A DNA stretch of 64,000 nt from Maritalea sp051251695 (GTDB taxonomy: Bacteria; Pseudomonadota; Alphaproteobacteria; Rhizobiales; Devosiaceae), in assembly GCF_051251695.1 (NCBI RefSeq), contig NZ_JBPOEU010000009.1, positions 82,365 to 146,364 on the forward strand, written 5' to 3'. The notes beneath the pieces were generated by a model. That model saw nothing but the letters and a program-made list of their open reading frames with translations, ran no database searches and was not told the origin of the DNA. Made by a program: the position numbers and the translations under genes. The stretch's first letter is position 1, and every line of letters starts with the position of its first letter. Below, piece by piece: positions 38,064-46,960 of the stretch.

Positions 38064-38420
38064 AGATGTCTCACCCCCGTAAGGAGGGCACTCAATCAAC
38101 TGACATTGGCTGGACCGCAAGAGTCAAGGCCAATGGGGCAGAGACCCGCAAGATATGACAGAAATTGACGAAAATGTCTATAATTTTCAGAACATGGTGA
38201 TTTTGGAATGTTAGGGTTGTTTTTCCGTTTTGATCATAAATTGTCGAAAACATCGCTTTAAGCCGTTACAGGTAATCTTTATCTACAGCATGTGCAAAAT
38301 GCTAAATGACATGCGGACGTTTATTCAGCAATAAATACGCTATGACACGTGCGCAGCATTTTTGTGTTTTTTTGCAGTTTAAACTCATTGCTTCATCGCT
38401 CAATTTATCAGCCGCGCCGG
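38064..38420. other. Interval between modules 2 and 3, with decayed repeat copy
   Basis: About 360 bases without a gene. At 38104-38147 a stretch resembles the right end of the dispersed repeat (ACCGCAAGAGTCAARGCCAATG shared core in part), with a few substitutions and one extra base. Nothing else is recognised. Confidence 0.55.
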
Positions 38421-38468
38421 TTGACATAATTCGATGTGACTGTACGAGTTGTTACTTAAAAGTAAACA
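38421..38468 (+). promoter_or_regulatory. Promoter of GNAT module 3 with adjacent operator-like palindrome
   Basis: TTGACA at 38421-38426, 16-base spacer, TACGAG at 38443-38448, then TGTTACTTAAAAGTAAACA at 38450-38468. The core TACTT-AA-AAGTA is a perfect inverted repeat. Same layout and distance to the GTG start as in module 2, indicating shared regulation. Confidence 0.65.
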
Positions 38469-38502
38469 GAGTGCTTTGTTGTTATTTGAGTGGATGTTTT
38501 TA

Positions 38503-39099
38503 GTGATTGATGAATTGAAAGCCGAAGGTTTTGAAGGCGAAAGTGCGTCTGTTGAGGCGGAAACGCGGGGCGGTGAGGCGTCTATTGAGGATCAGGGTCA
38601 GTCTAAGGCGGAAGTTGGGTCGAGCGAATTAAAGATTTTTCGGGCGACGCGGCAAGAAGAAATTCTAAAAATCAAAGATATCTCGCACCAGTTTCATGGT
38701 GAAAGCCGATACGCGCATTTGGAGTTTTCTGAGGAAAAGTTCATCCGCGCTTTTACCAAAGCGATCCGTAATCCGCACGACACGCTGGCTGTCTATGTTC
38801 AATATAAGGGCGAAACCGTTGCGGTGCTCAATGCCGGGGCAGGGGATTATTATCTTGGTGTTGGTGGGCGCATGGTGACGATTTATGTGATGTATGTTTC
38901 AGCCAAAGTGCGGCACACACTTTTGGGCGGTAAGGTCGGCGTCAAGCTTTTGCGCATTGTGTCTGATTGGGCGAAGAGCCAAGACGCAAAAGAAATTCAC
39001 ATTCATTCAACCTCTGGCATTGAACCGGAACGGACCGATAAGCTGCTGACGCGCATGGGGTTCAAGACGATTGGTGGGAATTATGTCTTTACGCGATGA
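38503..39099 (+). CDS. GNAT-family acyltransferase, module 3
   Basis: A 198-residue GNAT paralogue whose core is nearly identical to module 2 in protein and DNA, so the pair arose by recent duplication; the first 45 residues differ strongly. The frame is open upstream to 38449, but GTG 38503 matches the module 2 start (both read VIDEL), giving equal lengths. The end GGNYVFTR is overlapped by the next gene, whose ATG at 39083 lies within the codons for NYV. Substrate unknown. Confidence 0.82.
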   Translation: MIDELKAEGFEGESASVEAETRGGEASIEDQGQSKAEVGSSELKIFRATRQEEILKIKDISHQFHGESRYAHLEFSEEKFIRAFTKAIRNPHDTLAVYVQYKGETVAVLNAGAGDYYLGVGGRMVTIYVMYVSAKVRHTLLGGKVGVKLLRIVSDWAKSQDAKEIHIHSTSGIEPERTDKLLTRMGFKTIGGNYVFTR

Positions 39100-39628
39100 C
39101 AAGAATGCTTTTCGATCGGATCACTTAATCCAGCATGTGTTGGTGGTGTTTGTTCTCAATTATCTATTGATGTTCCACTTTGGGGGAAACTTTGTTACAG
39201 ATTTGGCGCAGTTCCTGCTTCGGGGAATTATTCCTGAATACATTAATGCCGAATATTTTTATGACCCGAAAATTAACAGGGCATCACCAATTGACCTCCG
39301 TGAGTTAGGATTTGCTGTTCGAGCAAGTATTATTGCACTTCCCATTCAGCTGTTTTTCTTTGTCTTCGCTTGGTTTGCAATTTGTATTTCCAACCGTCAG
39401 TTTGTTAGCTTTTTGCTCGGGAGGCATTTGTGGGTTGCTTTGGGAAGTCAGTGGTTGCTTCCGATGCTTCTCATTTCGAATAGCATTTATGCACTGATTT
39501 CCAGTGCCAAACCCGGTGAAAAATTTCTCGATTATCATCAATCAACTTTAGTCGACAACACGACTTTAATATTTGTGTCCCTCATAATTTGGAAGCTGGT
39601 TCGCAAAGTCTCGTATGAAAAAGGGTAA
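39083..39628 (+). CDS. Polytopic membrane protein, module 3
   Basis: A 181-residue protein with about four hydrophobic segments (near residues 18-38, 78-105, 115-135 and 155-175). No recognised family. The ATG at 39083 is preceded by GGTGGGAA and overlaps the GNAT gene by 17 bases, the same overlap as between GNAT and DUF2927 in module 1. The Hint-domain gene follows 5 bases downstream. Confidence 0.7.
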   Translation: MSLRDDKNAFRSDHLIQHVLVVFVLNYLLMFHFGGNFVTDLAQFLLRGIIPEYINAEYFYDPKINRASPIDLRELGFAVRASIIALPIQLFFFVFAWFAICISNRQFVSFLLGRHLWVALGSQWLLPMLLISNSIYALISSAKPGEKFLDYHQSTLVDNTTLIFVSLIIWKLVRKVSYEKG

Positions 39629-39633
39629 TCTTT

Positions 39634-40545
39634 ATGGTTGATTTTTCAAATACAACGCCAAAAACTCCAACTATCAGTCAAATATCCCAGCTTTGGGATT
39701 TCGAGCAGAATGATGATCTATATGGGTATTACTCTTACCTTGCAGAACTTGGTTCCGACTATGGAAAAGTGGGGCGAAATTATCATAGTCCTCAGCCCGA
39801 TTTGCCAGCACAAATAAGCAACTTTTACACCAGCATCGTATCCGGGGGTAAATTTCAAGTTGGAAATGAACTCTATGACCAAGTCGCCCACGACTTGATG
39901 AGAGCTCATTTCAAGTTGATTCTTGAAGATGGTGAAATACCTACCACTGATGAGATTTTTGCTATTCATAGAGAGGTGTTCAATTCCGCAGGAATCGGCG
40001 CTCATAGCTGGATCGGCAATTTTCCGTTGCTTGCCCCATGGGTCGATGTTGGCATGGGCTGGGAGCCTAGCGATTCTCCTGAGATATTTTTTGATACACG
40101 AGTTGTTCCAGGTTTGATCGGCTTGTACCAATGCTTCCCAGCTGATGTTCAAATATTGCTTGCAGAAAACAAATACAAGCAGATTGGTGACATCAAAATT
40201 GGCGACATTGTGGCTTCATTTGAAAGCGCTAGTGGATTGGGCCGAGGAGCATTTTCTGATAAGCGAGTTGTGCGTTTATTTGAGAATGTAACGGATGTCT
40301 GGATTGAATTGTCGAATGGTTTGACTGTTACGCCGGGCCACCGCTTTTTGACGTCTGATGGCTCCTTTAGATCGATTGAAACCATTCTTGCTGGCGATAG
40401 CATTGTTATTGATGAAGCAGGTGAAGAGCTTCATGTTACCTGCGAATATATTCGCTATTCAGACGAAACCGCGGATCTTTATGAACAAGCAGAGATGTAT
40501 GTTGCGGTATCAGCTGGTTCATCCGCACTTGTGAGCGCTGACTGA
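39634..40545 (+). CDS. Hint-domain protein, module 3, truncated at the IS30 insertion
   Basis: 303 residues. The N-terminal 166 residues are an unrecognised domain with no clear similarity to the other two Hint proteins. The Hint domain starts at Cys167 in YQCFPADVQILL and is very close to that of the RTX protein (FENVTDVWIELSNGLTVTPGH), sharing about 30 identical bases around its QAEMYVA codons. The frame stops within three codons of the IS30 end, so the C-terminal HN half is lost. The sequence beyond IS30 does not supply it, so a deletion accompanied or followed the insertion. Confidence 0.78.
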   Translation: MVDFSNTTPKTPTISQISQLWDFEQNDDLYGYYSYLAELGSDYGKVGRNYHSPQPDLPAQISNFYTSIVSGGKFQVGNELYDQVAHDLMRAHFKLILEDGEIPTTDEIFAIHREVFNSAGIGAHSWIGNFPLLAPWVDVGMGWEPSDSPEIFFDTRVVPGLIGLYQCFPADVQILLAENKYKQIGDIKIGDIVASFESASGLGRGAFSDKRVVRLFENVTDVWIELSNGLTVTPGHRFLTSDGSFRSIETILAGDSIVIDEAGEELHVTCEYIRYSDETADLYEQAEMYVAVSAGSSALVSAD

Positions 40546-41634
40546 ACTGCGACTTTTGTTCTTGTCATAGTAGGGGGATCATTTGGTTCCCTCCAGCATT
40601 TTTTCTTTGAACACTTCGGCCGGCGTTTTCCAACCCAGACATTTTCTCCGCGTTTGATTGAGACGATCGCAGATCATCTTCAAATCATGATCTGAGAGCG
40701 TTTTGAGATTGAGTTCGCGAGGCAACCATCTTCGGGCGCGTCGGTTTGTGTTTTCCACCGTGCCTTTTTGCCACGGCGCTGATGGATCGCAGAACCAGGC
40801 TTGTGTCCCAATTTGTGACTGAAGTTGTGGCCAGGATACAAACTCCGTACCCCGGTCGAACGTAATGGACCGCCGCGCAATCAGGGGTAGGGACCTAATC
40901 GCTTCCGTCAATTTGTGCATGACAGGCTTTGTGTGTTTGCTTTTGTTCTTCAGCAAGACCGCAAATCGGCTAACGCGCTCGACAAGCGATGTAACATTGG
41001 CTTGCCCAAAGTGTTGTTTAAACAGCATTAAATCACCTTCCCAATGCCCAAACTGGGTGCGATGGGCAACTGCATCAGGTCGAAACAAAATACTGACATC
41101 ACGATGGAACTTGAACGGCAGTTTCTTTCGAGCACGACGTGGCAAACGGGATTTGCGATGATTGGGCAGATACCACCAAAGTTCCTGCTTGATGCCTTCT
41201 TTGGAATAGATGTAGCGGTAGATCGTTTCCTGGCAGACACGTGGTTTGACCTTTTCATAGATCATGCGATTGGCGATCTGCTCTGGTGTCCAGCCATGTT
41301 TGACGCGTTCAATAATTGTCATAAGCAAAGCGGGATAACGATACAGTTTGCGTTGCTTGGTGCGACGTTCACACGTCATCATGTTGGCTGTTACGCCAAA
41401 ATAACCGACAACTTTTGGCATCTCAGCATCAAAGAAATGATTGCGTCGCAACTCTCTGAATATGGTTGATCGATGACGGTTTAAAACCCGTGCCATTTCA
41501 TCAACAGATACTCGAGCATGTCTCCAACGTTCGATCTTACGTCGTTCTTCAAGCGTGATTTGTGTGTAATTGATGCCCATGATATATTCCTCCTGTTTGA
41601 TAACATATTGTTTTCAAACAAAAGTCGCGCTTCA
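40546..41634 (-). mobile_element. IS30-family insertion sequence
   Basis: An element of about 1.1 kb with one transposase gene. Inner terminal repeats GCGACTTTTGTT at 40549-40560 and its exact complement at 41617-41628 mark the ends, with weaker matches (TGAA) just outside. Exact outer borders are uncertain by up to 25 bases because the flank to 41657 is shared with the IS30 fragment at 18.0-18.2 kb. No target duplication was confirmed. Confidence 0.85.
40579..41580 (-). CDS. IS30-family transposase
   Basis: An intact 333-residue transposase. The N-terminal helix-turn-helix reads ITLEERRKIERWRHARVSVDEMARVLNRHRSTI. The DDE catalytic region includes GHWEGDLMLFK, TFDRGTEFVSW and WQKGTVENTNRRARRWLP, with a C-terminal LNQTRRKCLGWKTPAEVF typical of the family. 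Start ATG 41580 follows GGAGGAATATATC. It appears functional, unlike the fragment at 17.9-18.2 kb. Confidence 0.94.
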   Translation of the reverse strand: MGINYTQITLEERRKIERWRHARVSVDEMARVLNRHRSTIFRELRRNHFFDAEMPKVVGYFGVTANMMTCERRTKQRKLYRYPALLMTIIERVKHGWTPEQIANRMIYEKVKPRVCQETIYRYIYSKEGIKQELWWYLPNHRKSRLPRRARKKLPFKFHRDVSILFRPDAVAHRTQFGHWEGDLMLFKQHFGQANVTSLVERVSRFAVLLKNKSKHTKPVMHKLTEAIRSLPLIARRSITFDRGTEFVSWPQLQSQIGTQAWFCDPSAPWQKGTVENTNRRARRWLPRELNLKTLSDHDLKMICDRLNQTRRKCLGWKTPAEVFKEKMLEGTK

Positions 41635-41790
41635 AGGTAGCGCGCACCCTGCTACATGCGTTATTCGCATAATATATATTATGGAACTTTTATCTGATGT
41701 TACTATTAGTTCGTATTTGAGGTGCTGCGAATTACTATTTGAATTACAAATTGGTATCGGTGAACAACAACTACAACTTGGAGCAGCAAC

Positions 41791-42098
41791 AAAGACAATA
41801 TCGAACTCCATGATGTAGAATCCTTTTCTGCACCGCGTGTTAAGTTGCTTAAGTCAGATTCTGATATAATTTTCGTGATCTCGAATCATTCAATACATTG
41901 CAAATTGTCGGCAACACGGCGCAACGCTGGTCTCTATATAAGAAGTCCTGGTCTCAGGAAGCGAAACTTCAATTCGGCGAAGGTTCAAAAATGCTGCAGC
42001 TTGCAAAAATAGCAAATCAATGGCGCATTGTATCGATTGTTTGGGATGATTTGCCGACTGGTTCAGTCGAAAAATTAAGAATGTCTAGCTCAGTTTGA
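41791..42098 (+). pseudogene. Remnant of an NTF2-like (SnoaL/DUF4440-type) protein, frameshifted
   Basis: The end of the plus strand here reads LQIVGNTAQRWSLYKKSW then FGEGSKMLQLAKIANQWRIVS and IVWDDLPTG, a good match to the C-terminal strands of NTF2-like proteins. An upstream part, IELHDVESFSAPRVKLLKSD, fits the same family but lies in another frame, so a shift occurs around 41860-41880. The 5' end is missing next to IS30. No function is expected. Confidence 0.5.
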
Positions 42099-42900
42099 TC
42101 GTTAAGCCATCAAATGCTGGCATAATATGATCTGGTGTTTCTGCTTGCACCGTTTCATAGTCCAAATCTATATGCATATTTGTCAGATATGCTTCTTTTG
42201 GCTGCATTTTTTCGATCCAGCTTAAGGTTTCGCCAAACGAAAGATGGCTTGGATGTGGTGTTCGGCGCAGTGCGTCAACGATCCAAACGTCCAAATCTTT
42301 CAAATGTTTGTGCGAAGACTTAGGAAAGTCCGATACATCACAGCTATAAGCTAAATTTGCGACACGGAATCCTAGTGATACTATATTGCCATGTTGTTGA
42401 TTGAAAACGTGAAAGTCAAGCGGCCCGCCGTCACCGTCTATTGTTATCACCTGCCCGTCTGAAATTTCATTTGCATTCAATATGGGTGGATAAGAACTGC
42501 CCTGGGGTGCTTGAAAACAATAAGAAAATGCGGTTTTCAAACGATCTAGAGTTGGCTTATTGGCGTAAACTTCAACACGCTTTTGTTCGTTCAGGGCGAG
42601 TACTCGAAGATCGTCAATACCGTGGGTATGGTCAGCATGATCATGGGTATAGAACACAGCATCAACACCAGTTACACCAGCTTCAAGCAGTTGTTCGCGT
42701 ATGTCACAACCTGTGTCGATCAACACCGTTGTTTGCTCGGTCGTTGACCTGTTCGCCCTAATCAACAATGAACAGCGTCTGCGTCGGTTTTTGGGGTTTT
42801 TAGGATCGCAATCGCCCCAGTTTCCGCCAACTCGTGGTACGCCACCGGAAGACCCGCATCCCAGAATTGTAACTTCAATGCTTTGCTTTTCACCCATCAT
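42085..42900 (-). CDS. MBL-fold metallohydrolase (PhnP-like)
   Basis: A 271-residue metallo-beta-lactamase-fold enzyme with the metal motif THDHADHTHGID near residue 84 and further ligands in SCDVSD and THPSHLSF-like segments (PHPSHLSFGE). The opening ILGCGSSGGVPRVGGNWG is typical of the PhnP/ElaC-related phosphodiesterase group found beside tatD in alphaproteobacteria. Its ATG shares one base with the tatD stop, so the genes are coupled downstream of metG. The natural substrate is not known. The 3' end overlaps the NTF2-like pseudogene by 14 bases. Confidence 0.88.
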   Translation of the reverse strand: MMGEKQSIEVTILGCGSSGGVPRVGGNWGDCDPKNPKNRRRRCSLLIRANRSTTEQTTVLIDTGCDIREQLLEAGVTGVDAVFYTHDHADHTHGIDDLRVLALNEQKRVEVYANKPTLDRLKTAFSYCFQAPQGSSYPPILNANEISDGQVITIDGDGGPLDFHVFNQQHGNIVSLGFRVANLAYSCDVSDFPKSSHKHLKDLDVWIVDALRRTPHPSHLSFGETLSWIEKMQPKEAYLTNMHIDLDYETVQAETPDHIMPAFDGLTIKLS

Positions 42901-43673
42901 CAAGCAGCCTTTGAAAACAAGCGATCAAAGTTTTGGGTGGTTGCTTTTGCAAATTGCTCAAACTCCAAACCAAGGTCTGCGGCAAGATATTCGGCTGTGT
43001 GGCGAACAAACGACGGCTCGTTTGACTTTCCTCGATGTGGCACTGGTGCGAGGTAAGGCGCATCTGTTTCCACCAAAATCCGATCCAAAGGAACCATGTG
43101 CGCAGCGTCGCGAATTGTTTGAGCTGATTTGAACGTCGCAATGCCTGAGAATGACAAATAGCCGCCCAATTCCACCCCAACTTTTGCAATTTCCAAACCA
43201 GCGGAAAAGCAATGCAAAACAAAGGGGAAGGCCCCTTTCTCTGTTTCTTCACGCAATATTTTGATTGTATCTTCGTCCGCTGAGCGCGTATGAATTACCA
43301 GTGGCAACTGCGTTGCACGAGCTGCTGCAATGTGACGCCTAAACCCGGTTTCCTGCGCATCGCGCGGGGCGCTGTCGTAGTGATAGTCCAGACCCGCCTC
43401 ACCGATTGCGACACATTTTGGATGAGTTGATAGCTCAATCAATCGCTCAGCAGAGATATCAAGCTCTTCATCTGCGTTGTGCGGGTGTGTTCCAACGGAG
43501 CAAAAGATATTTGCATTTTCATCTGCAATTTTGGATATAATATCGAACTGCTTGACCCGTGTGCAAATAGTCACCATGCGTTCCACGCCAGCCACTTTGG
43601 CACGTTGAATAACGCCGTCAAAATCTTCTTGCAATGCATCAAAGTCTAAGTGGCAATGGCTGTCGACAAGCAT
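42900..43673 (-). CDS. tatD: TatD-family metal-dependent DNase
   Basis: A 257-residue TIM-barrel hydrolase. Metal ligands are visible in VDSHCHLDF at the start, AIGEAGLDYHYD, LPLVIHTRSADED, HCFSAG and VETDAPYLAP. Family members act as 3'-5' exonucleases or D-aminoacyl-tRNA deacylase-like enzymes. It lies 6 bases after metG and overlaps the MBL hydrolase, giving the common metG-tatD-MBL operon. Confidence 0.94.
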   Translation of the reverse strand: MLVDSHCHLDFDALQEDFDGVIQRAKVAGVERMVTICTRVKQFDIISKIADENANIFCSVGTHPHNADEELDISAERLIELSTHPKCVAIGEAGLDYHYDSAPRDAQETGFRRHIAAARATQLPLVIHTRSADEDTIKILREETEKGAFPFVLHCFSAGLEIAKVGVELGGYLSFSGIATFKSAQTIRDAAHMVPLDRILVETDAPYLAPVPHRGKSNEPSFVRHTAEYLAADLGLEFEQFAKATTQNFDRLFSKAA

Positions 43674-43679
43674 GGAGTT

Positions 43680-45224
43680 TTACGCCTCTTTATCAAAACG
43701 TTTGAAGATTGGCGTTGGCGTGGGCAATTCGGTACCAGGTTGCAACATGTGTTGATCATTGACATGCGCAAACAGGCGCTGATCGTATTCAACCGCGAGC
43801 ATGTCGAGAAACTTTGACGCAGATGCTGGAACAACCGCTTGCGCTTGAATGGCCAAACGGCGAATAGCTTCAGCCGTCACATAAAGAACGGTGTTCATAC
43901 GCTCGGGGTCGGTTTTCTTTAACGCCCAAGGTTCTGCATTGGCAAAATATCGGTTGGCATCACCGACAACATCCCAAACTGCAGACACGGCATCATGAAC
44001 ATGATTTCTGTCTATTGCTGTTCGCGCAATTCCAACTGCGTCTGTACAAGCTTTAAGAATGGTGGTGTCGTCGTCGGTTAATTCACCTGGCGTTGGCACC
44101 TTGCCGTCACAGTTTTTCGCAATCATGGAAAGTGAACGTTGGGCCAAGTTCCCGAAATCATTGGCCAAATCAGCATTACATCGATTGATGAATTTCTCGC
44201 GGCTATAGTCACCGTCATTGCCAAAATTCACTTCCCGTAGGAAGAAAAATCGCACGGGATCGACACCAAATTCATCAATAATTTCAAATGGATCAACGAC
44301 ATTGCCGAGTGATTTTGACATCTTCTTGCCGTCATTGGTCAGGAAGCCATGTGCAAAGACACGCTTTGGCAACTCGATACCAGCCGACATCAAGAATGCA
44401 GGCCAGTAAATGGCATGAAACCGGATAATATCTTTGCCGATGACATGCACGTCAGCGGGCCAATATTTGTTGAAGTCGGTGCTTTGAGTATCAGGATATC
44501 CAACGCCTGTTAGATAATTGGTCAGCGCATCGACCCAAACATACATCACGTGACCATCGGCATTGGGGACAGGAATGCCCCAATCGAATGTGGTGCGTGA
44601 AATCGACAAATCGTTCAGACCCGATTTCACAAACGAAGTGATTTCGTTTTTGCGGGACTTGGGACCAATGAAGTCTGGGTTTTGATCGTAAAGTTTTAAC
44701 AGCCGATCGCCGAAGGCCGAAAGACGGAAGAAGAAACTGGCTTCTTCCACCCACTCCACTGGCGTACCTTGGGGCGATAGTTTTTCGTCCCCCTCGCCGT
44801 CTTCGAGTTCGCTTTCATCGTAGTAAGCTTCGTCTCTAACCGAATACCAGCCGGCATATTTGCCGTCATAAATATCGCCATTCTCAACCATCTTGTTCCA
44901 GATGGCTTGGCTTGCTTCGTGATGACGTTTTTCTGTCGTGCGGATAAATACATCATTTGACAGGTCAAGCGCTTCAGACAGGCGGCGGAATTGAGCTGAA
45001 TTTTTATCTGCAAGCTGCTTGGGGGTGATCCCTTGCGCTTCGGCAGTTTGCGCCATTTTAATGCCGTGCTCATCTGTGCCGGTCAAGAACCGAACATCAT
45101 AGCCGTCCAGCCGCTTGAAACGCGCCATAGCGTCCGTTCCAGCCATTTCGTAGGCATGTCCGATATGTGGAACGCCGTTTGGATAATGGATTGCTGTTGT
45201 GATGTAATAGGTTTTGTCGGTCAT
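43680..45224 (-). CDS. metG: Methionyl-tRNA synthetase
   Basis: A 514-residue class I synthetase charging initiator and elongator tRNA-Met. HIGH motif in PNGVPHIGHAYEM near residue 20 and KMSKS in GKKMSKSLGNVVDP near residue 300. It is the short form without a C-terminal tRNA-binding extension, normal for alphaproteobacteria. Its ATG overlaps the holB stop by four bases, continuing the tmk-holB-metG-tatD operon. Confidence 0.96.
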   Translation of the reverse strand: MTDKTYYITTAIHYPNGVPHIGHAYEMAGTDAMARFKRLDGYDVRFLTGTDEHGIKMAQTAEAQGITPKQLADKNSAQFRRLSEALDLSNDVFIRTTEKRHHEASQAIWNKMVENGDIYDGKYAGWYSVRDEAYYDESELEDGEGDEKLSPQGTPVEWVEEASFFFRLSAFGDRLLKLYDQNPDFIGPKSRKNEITSFVKSGLNDLSISRTTFDWGIPVPNADGHVMYVWVDALTNYLTGVGYPDTQSTDFNKYWPADVHVIGKDIIRFHAIYWPAFLMSAGIELPKRVFAHGFLTNDGKKMSKSLGNVVDPFEIIDEFGVDPVRFFFLREVNFGNDGDYSREKFINRCNADLANDFGNLAQRSLSMIAKNCDGKVPTPGELTDDDTTILKACTDAVGIARTAIDRNHVHDAVSAVWDVVGDANRYFANAEPWALKKTDPERMNTVLYVTAEAIRRLAIQAQAVVPASASKFLDMLAVEYDQRLFAHVNDQHMLQPGTELPTPTPIFKRFDKEA

Positions 45225-46267
45225 GCGCTCGGTTCAAAGTTAATTGGTGCGGCGCGATCAAGCTCGCGAATGGCATCCAATATCATGATGATTGTTTGTT
45301 TTTTATCGAGATTGAACACTGCCTGCTCAGTCAGCATTTCAGAGGTCTTTTCCCATAGCTTTAAAGCGTTGGCAAGCGCCGGGCTGTGCTTATTGGTGGC
45401 CAATAAATGTTTGGTGCGCCACGCAATTGCATTCTCCAGCATTTCAACGGACATCGGCCAAACCGCTTCGTCTTTTGATTGGCCAATTGATCCGGCCAAC
45501 TGCATCGTTTCAGCGTCACCTGTCATATTTGGTTGTTGTAGCCAAGAACCTAATGTTCGCAATGTAGGATCCGAGGCCGCAAACAATGCCTCAACAGCCT
45601 TGCGGGGACGGCCACGCGCTAGCTCCAGAATATTGTCCAAATCAACATCTGTATCTACGGCAACGTCGCGAACTACTTGCTTTACCTCATCGTCGTGCAA
45701 CACACCGAGCCGAAGCAATCGACAACGAGAGCGAATGGTTGGCAGTGTTCGGCCCAATTGATTAGCTATCAATAAAAACAAGGTGTTTGCAGGTGGTTCT
45801 TCAAGTGTTTTAAGAAGAGCGTTGGCGGCGTTGGCGTTTAAATCATCGATGCTGTCGACAACGCAAATGCGCAGGCCGGAAGTGGCAGCACTTGTTTGAA
45901 AGAATTTGACTGCGTTTCGGACAATTTCAACTGAAACGCTGGCTGCAAACTTACCAGTTTTATGATTGAAAGCTCGTCGGATGATTTTTAGATTTGGATG
46001 AGCGCCATTGCCCACCATTTCTGCAACGCGATGTGCATCTTCATCACCACTAAGCACAAATAGTTCACGCGCAATATCAAAAGCAAATGTCGCCTTGCCG
46101 ATGCCTTTTTGGCCAGCGATCAACCATGCATGGTGCAACTTGCCGGCGCCATAAGCGTCGATGACTTGTTTTTTGGCATTTGAATGGCCAATAACATGGG
46201 GCCGTTGCTCTGGTGGCGGTATTCCCGGCAAACCATCGGCGTGGGATTGAACTTCTTCTTTTGCCAT
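45221..46267 (-). CDS. holB: DNA polymerase III subunit delta'
   Basis: A 348-residue clamp-loader AAA+ subunit with P-loop AGQKGIGKATFAFDIARE, the segment VVDSIDDLNANAANALLKTLEEPP and sensor-type RCRLLRL. The frame extends 14 codons further upstream, but the ATG at 46267 shares a base with the tmk stop (TAATG) and begins MAKEEVQ. The zinc-binding cysteines seen in many delta' proteins are not evident, as in other alphaproteobacteria. Confidence 0.92.
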   Translation of the reverse strand: MAKEEVQSHADGLPGIPPPEQRPHVIGHSNAKKQVIDAYGAGKLHHAWLIAGQKGIGKATFAFDIARELFVLSGDEDAHRVAEMVGNGAHPNLKIIRRAFNHKTGKFAASVSVEIVRNAVKFFQTSAATSGLRICVVDSIDDLNANAANALLKTLEEPPANTLFLLIANQLGRTLPTIRSRCRLLRLGVLHDDEVKQVVRDVAVDTDVDLDNILELARGRPRKAVEALFAASDPTLRTLGSWLQQPNMTGDAETMQLAGSIGQSKDEAVWPMSVEMLENAIAWRTKHLLATNKHSPALANALKLWEKTSEMLTEQAVFNLDKKQTIIMILDAIRELDRAAPINFEPSA

Positions 46268-46920
46268 TATGCGGCCAATTCTGAAAAACGCTCTTTCACG
46301 CGATCCCAAATGTCGCTTTCCATCGCATTAGCAGATTGATTGCCATCAACGACGACGAACCTGTCCGGATTGGCGCGTGAGATATCGAGAAAATTTCTTC
46401 TTAGACGGCGATGCCAATCTAAGTTTTCTTTTTCATAACGGTCTGGTGGAAGATTTAGCCCATCCTCAGACGCGCGTTTTCGCACCCGTTCAAAAGCCAG
46501 TTCAGGATCCATATCAATAAGGATTGTCAAATCTGGTGTTGCCCCGTTGAGCGCCAAGGTTTCTAGGGCATCAATCAGTTCGTCGGGCACACCGCCGGTT
46601 AGCCCCTGATAGGCCCGCGTAGAATCGCAAAATCGGTCAGAAAGAACCCACTTGTTATCTGCTAGGTTGGGTTTGATCATCGAATTTACATGGTCAAGAC
46701 GGGCAGCAGCAAACAAAATCGCCTCGGCGCTTGGTCCCCATTGCTCGGACTTGCCTTGCAAAAGAAAAGAGCGAATGGCCTCAGCGCGCGGCGTGCCGCC
46801 GGGTTCGCGGGTGCGCACAGCTTCGACACCGGTTTTGGTGAGTTTGGAAACAAGGCGTTTGATCTGGGTGGATTTTCCAACCCCTTCACCGCCCTCAAAT
46901 GTTATAAATTTTGAATTCAT
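46267..46920 (-). CDS. tmk: Thymidylate kinase
   Basis: A 217-residue kinase making dTDP. P-loop FEGGEGVGKSTQIKRL at the N-terminus, the DRx motif DRFCDSTRAYQG and the LID region RKRASEDGLNLPPDRYE are present. It lies 40 bases downstream of the carboxypeptidase gene, and coupled to holB. Confidence 0.96.
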   Translation of the reverse strand: MNSKFITFEGGEGVGKSTQIKRLVSKLTKTGVEAVRTREPGGTPRAEAIRSFLLQGKSEQWGPSAEAILFAAARLDHVNSMIKPNLADNKWVLSDRFCDSTRAYQGLTGGVPDELIDALETLALNGATPDLTILIDMDPELAFERVRKRASEDGLNLPPDRYEKENLDWHRRLRRNFLDISRANPDRFVVVDGNQSANAMESDIWDRVKERFSELAA

Positions 46921-46960
46921 TCGAGTGCAATCAACACATGTTTATTTGTTTAGTTTCAGC

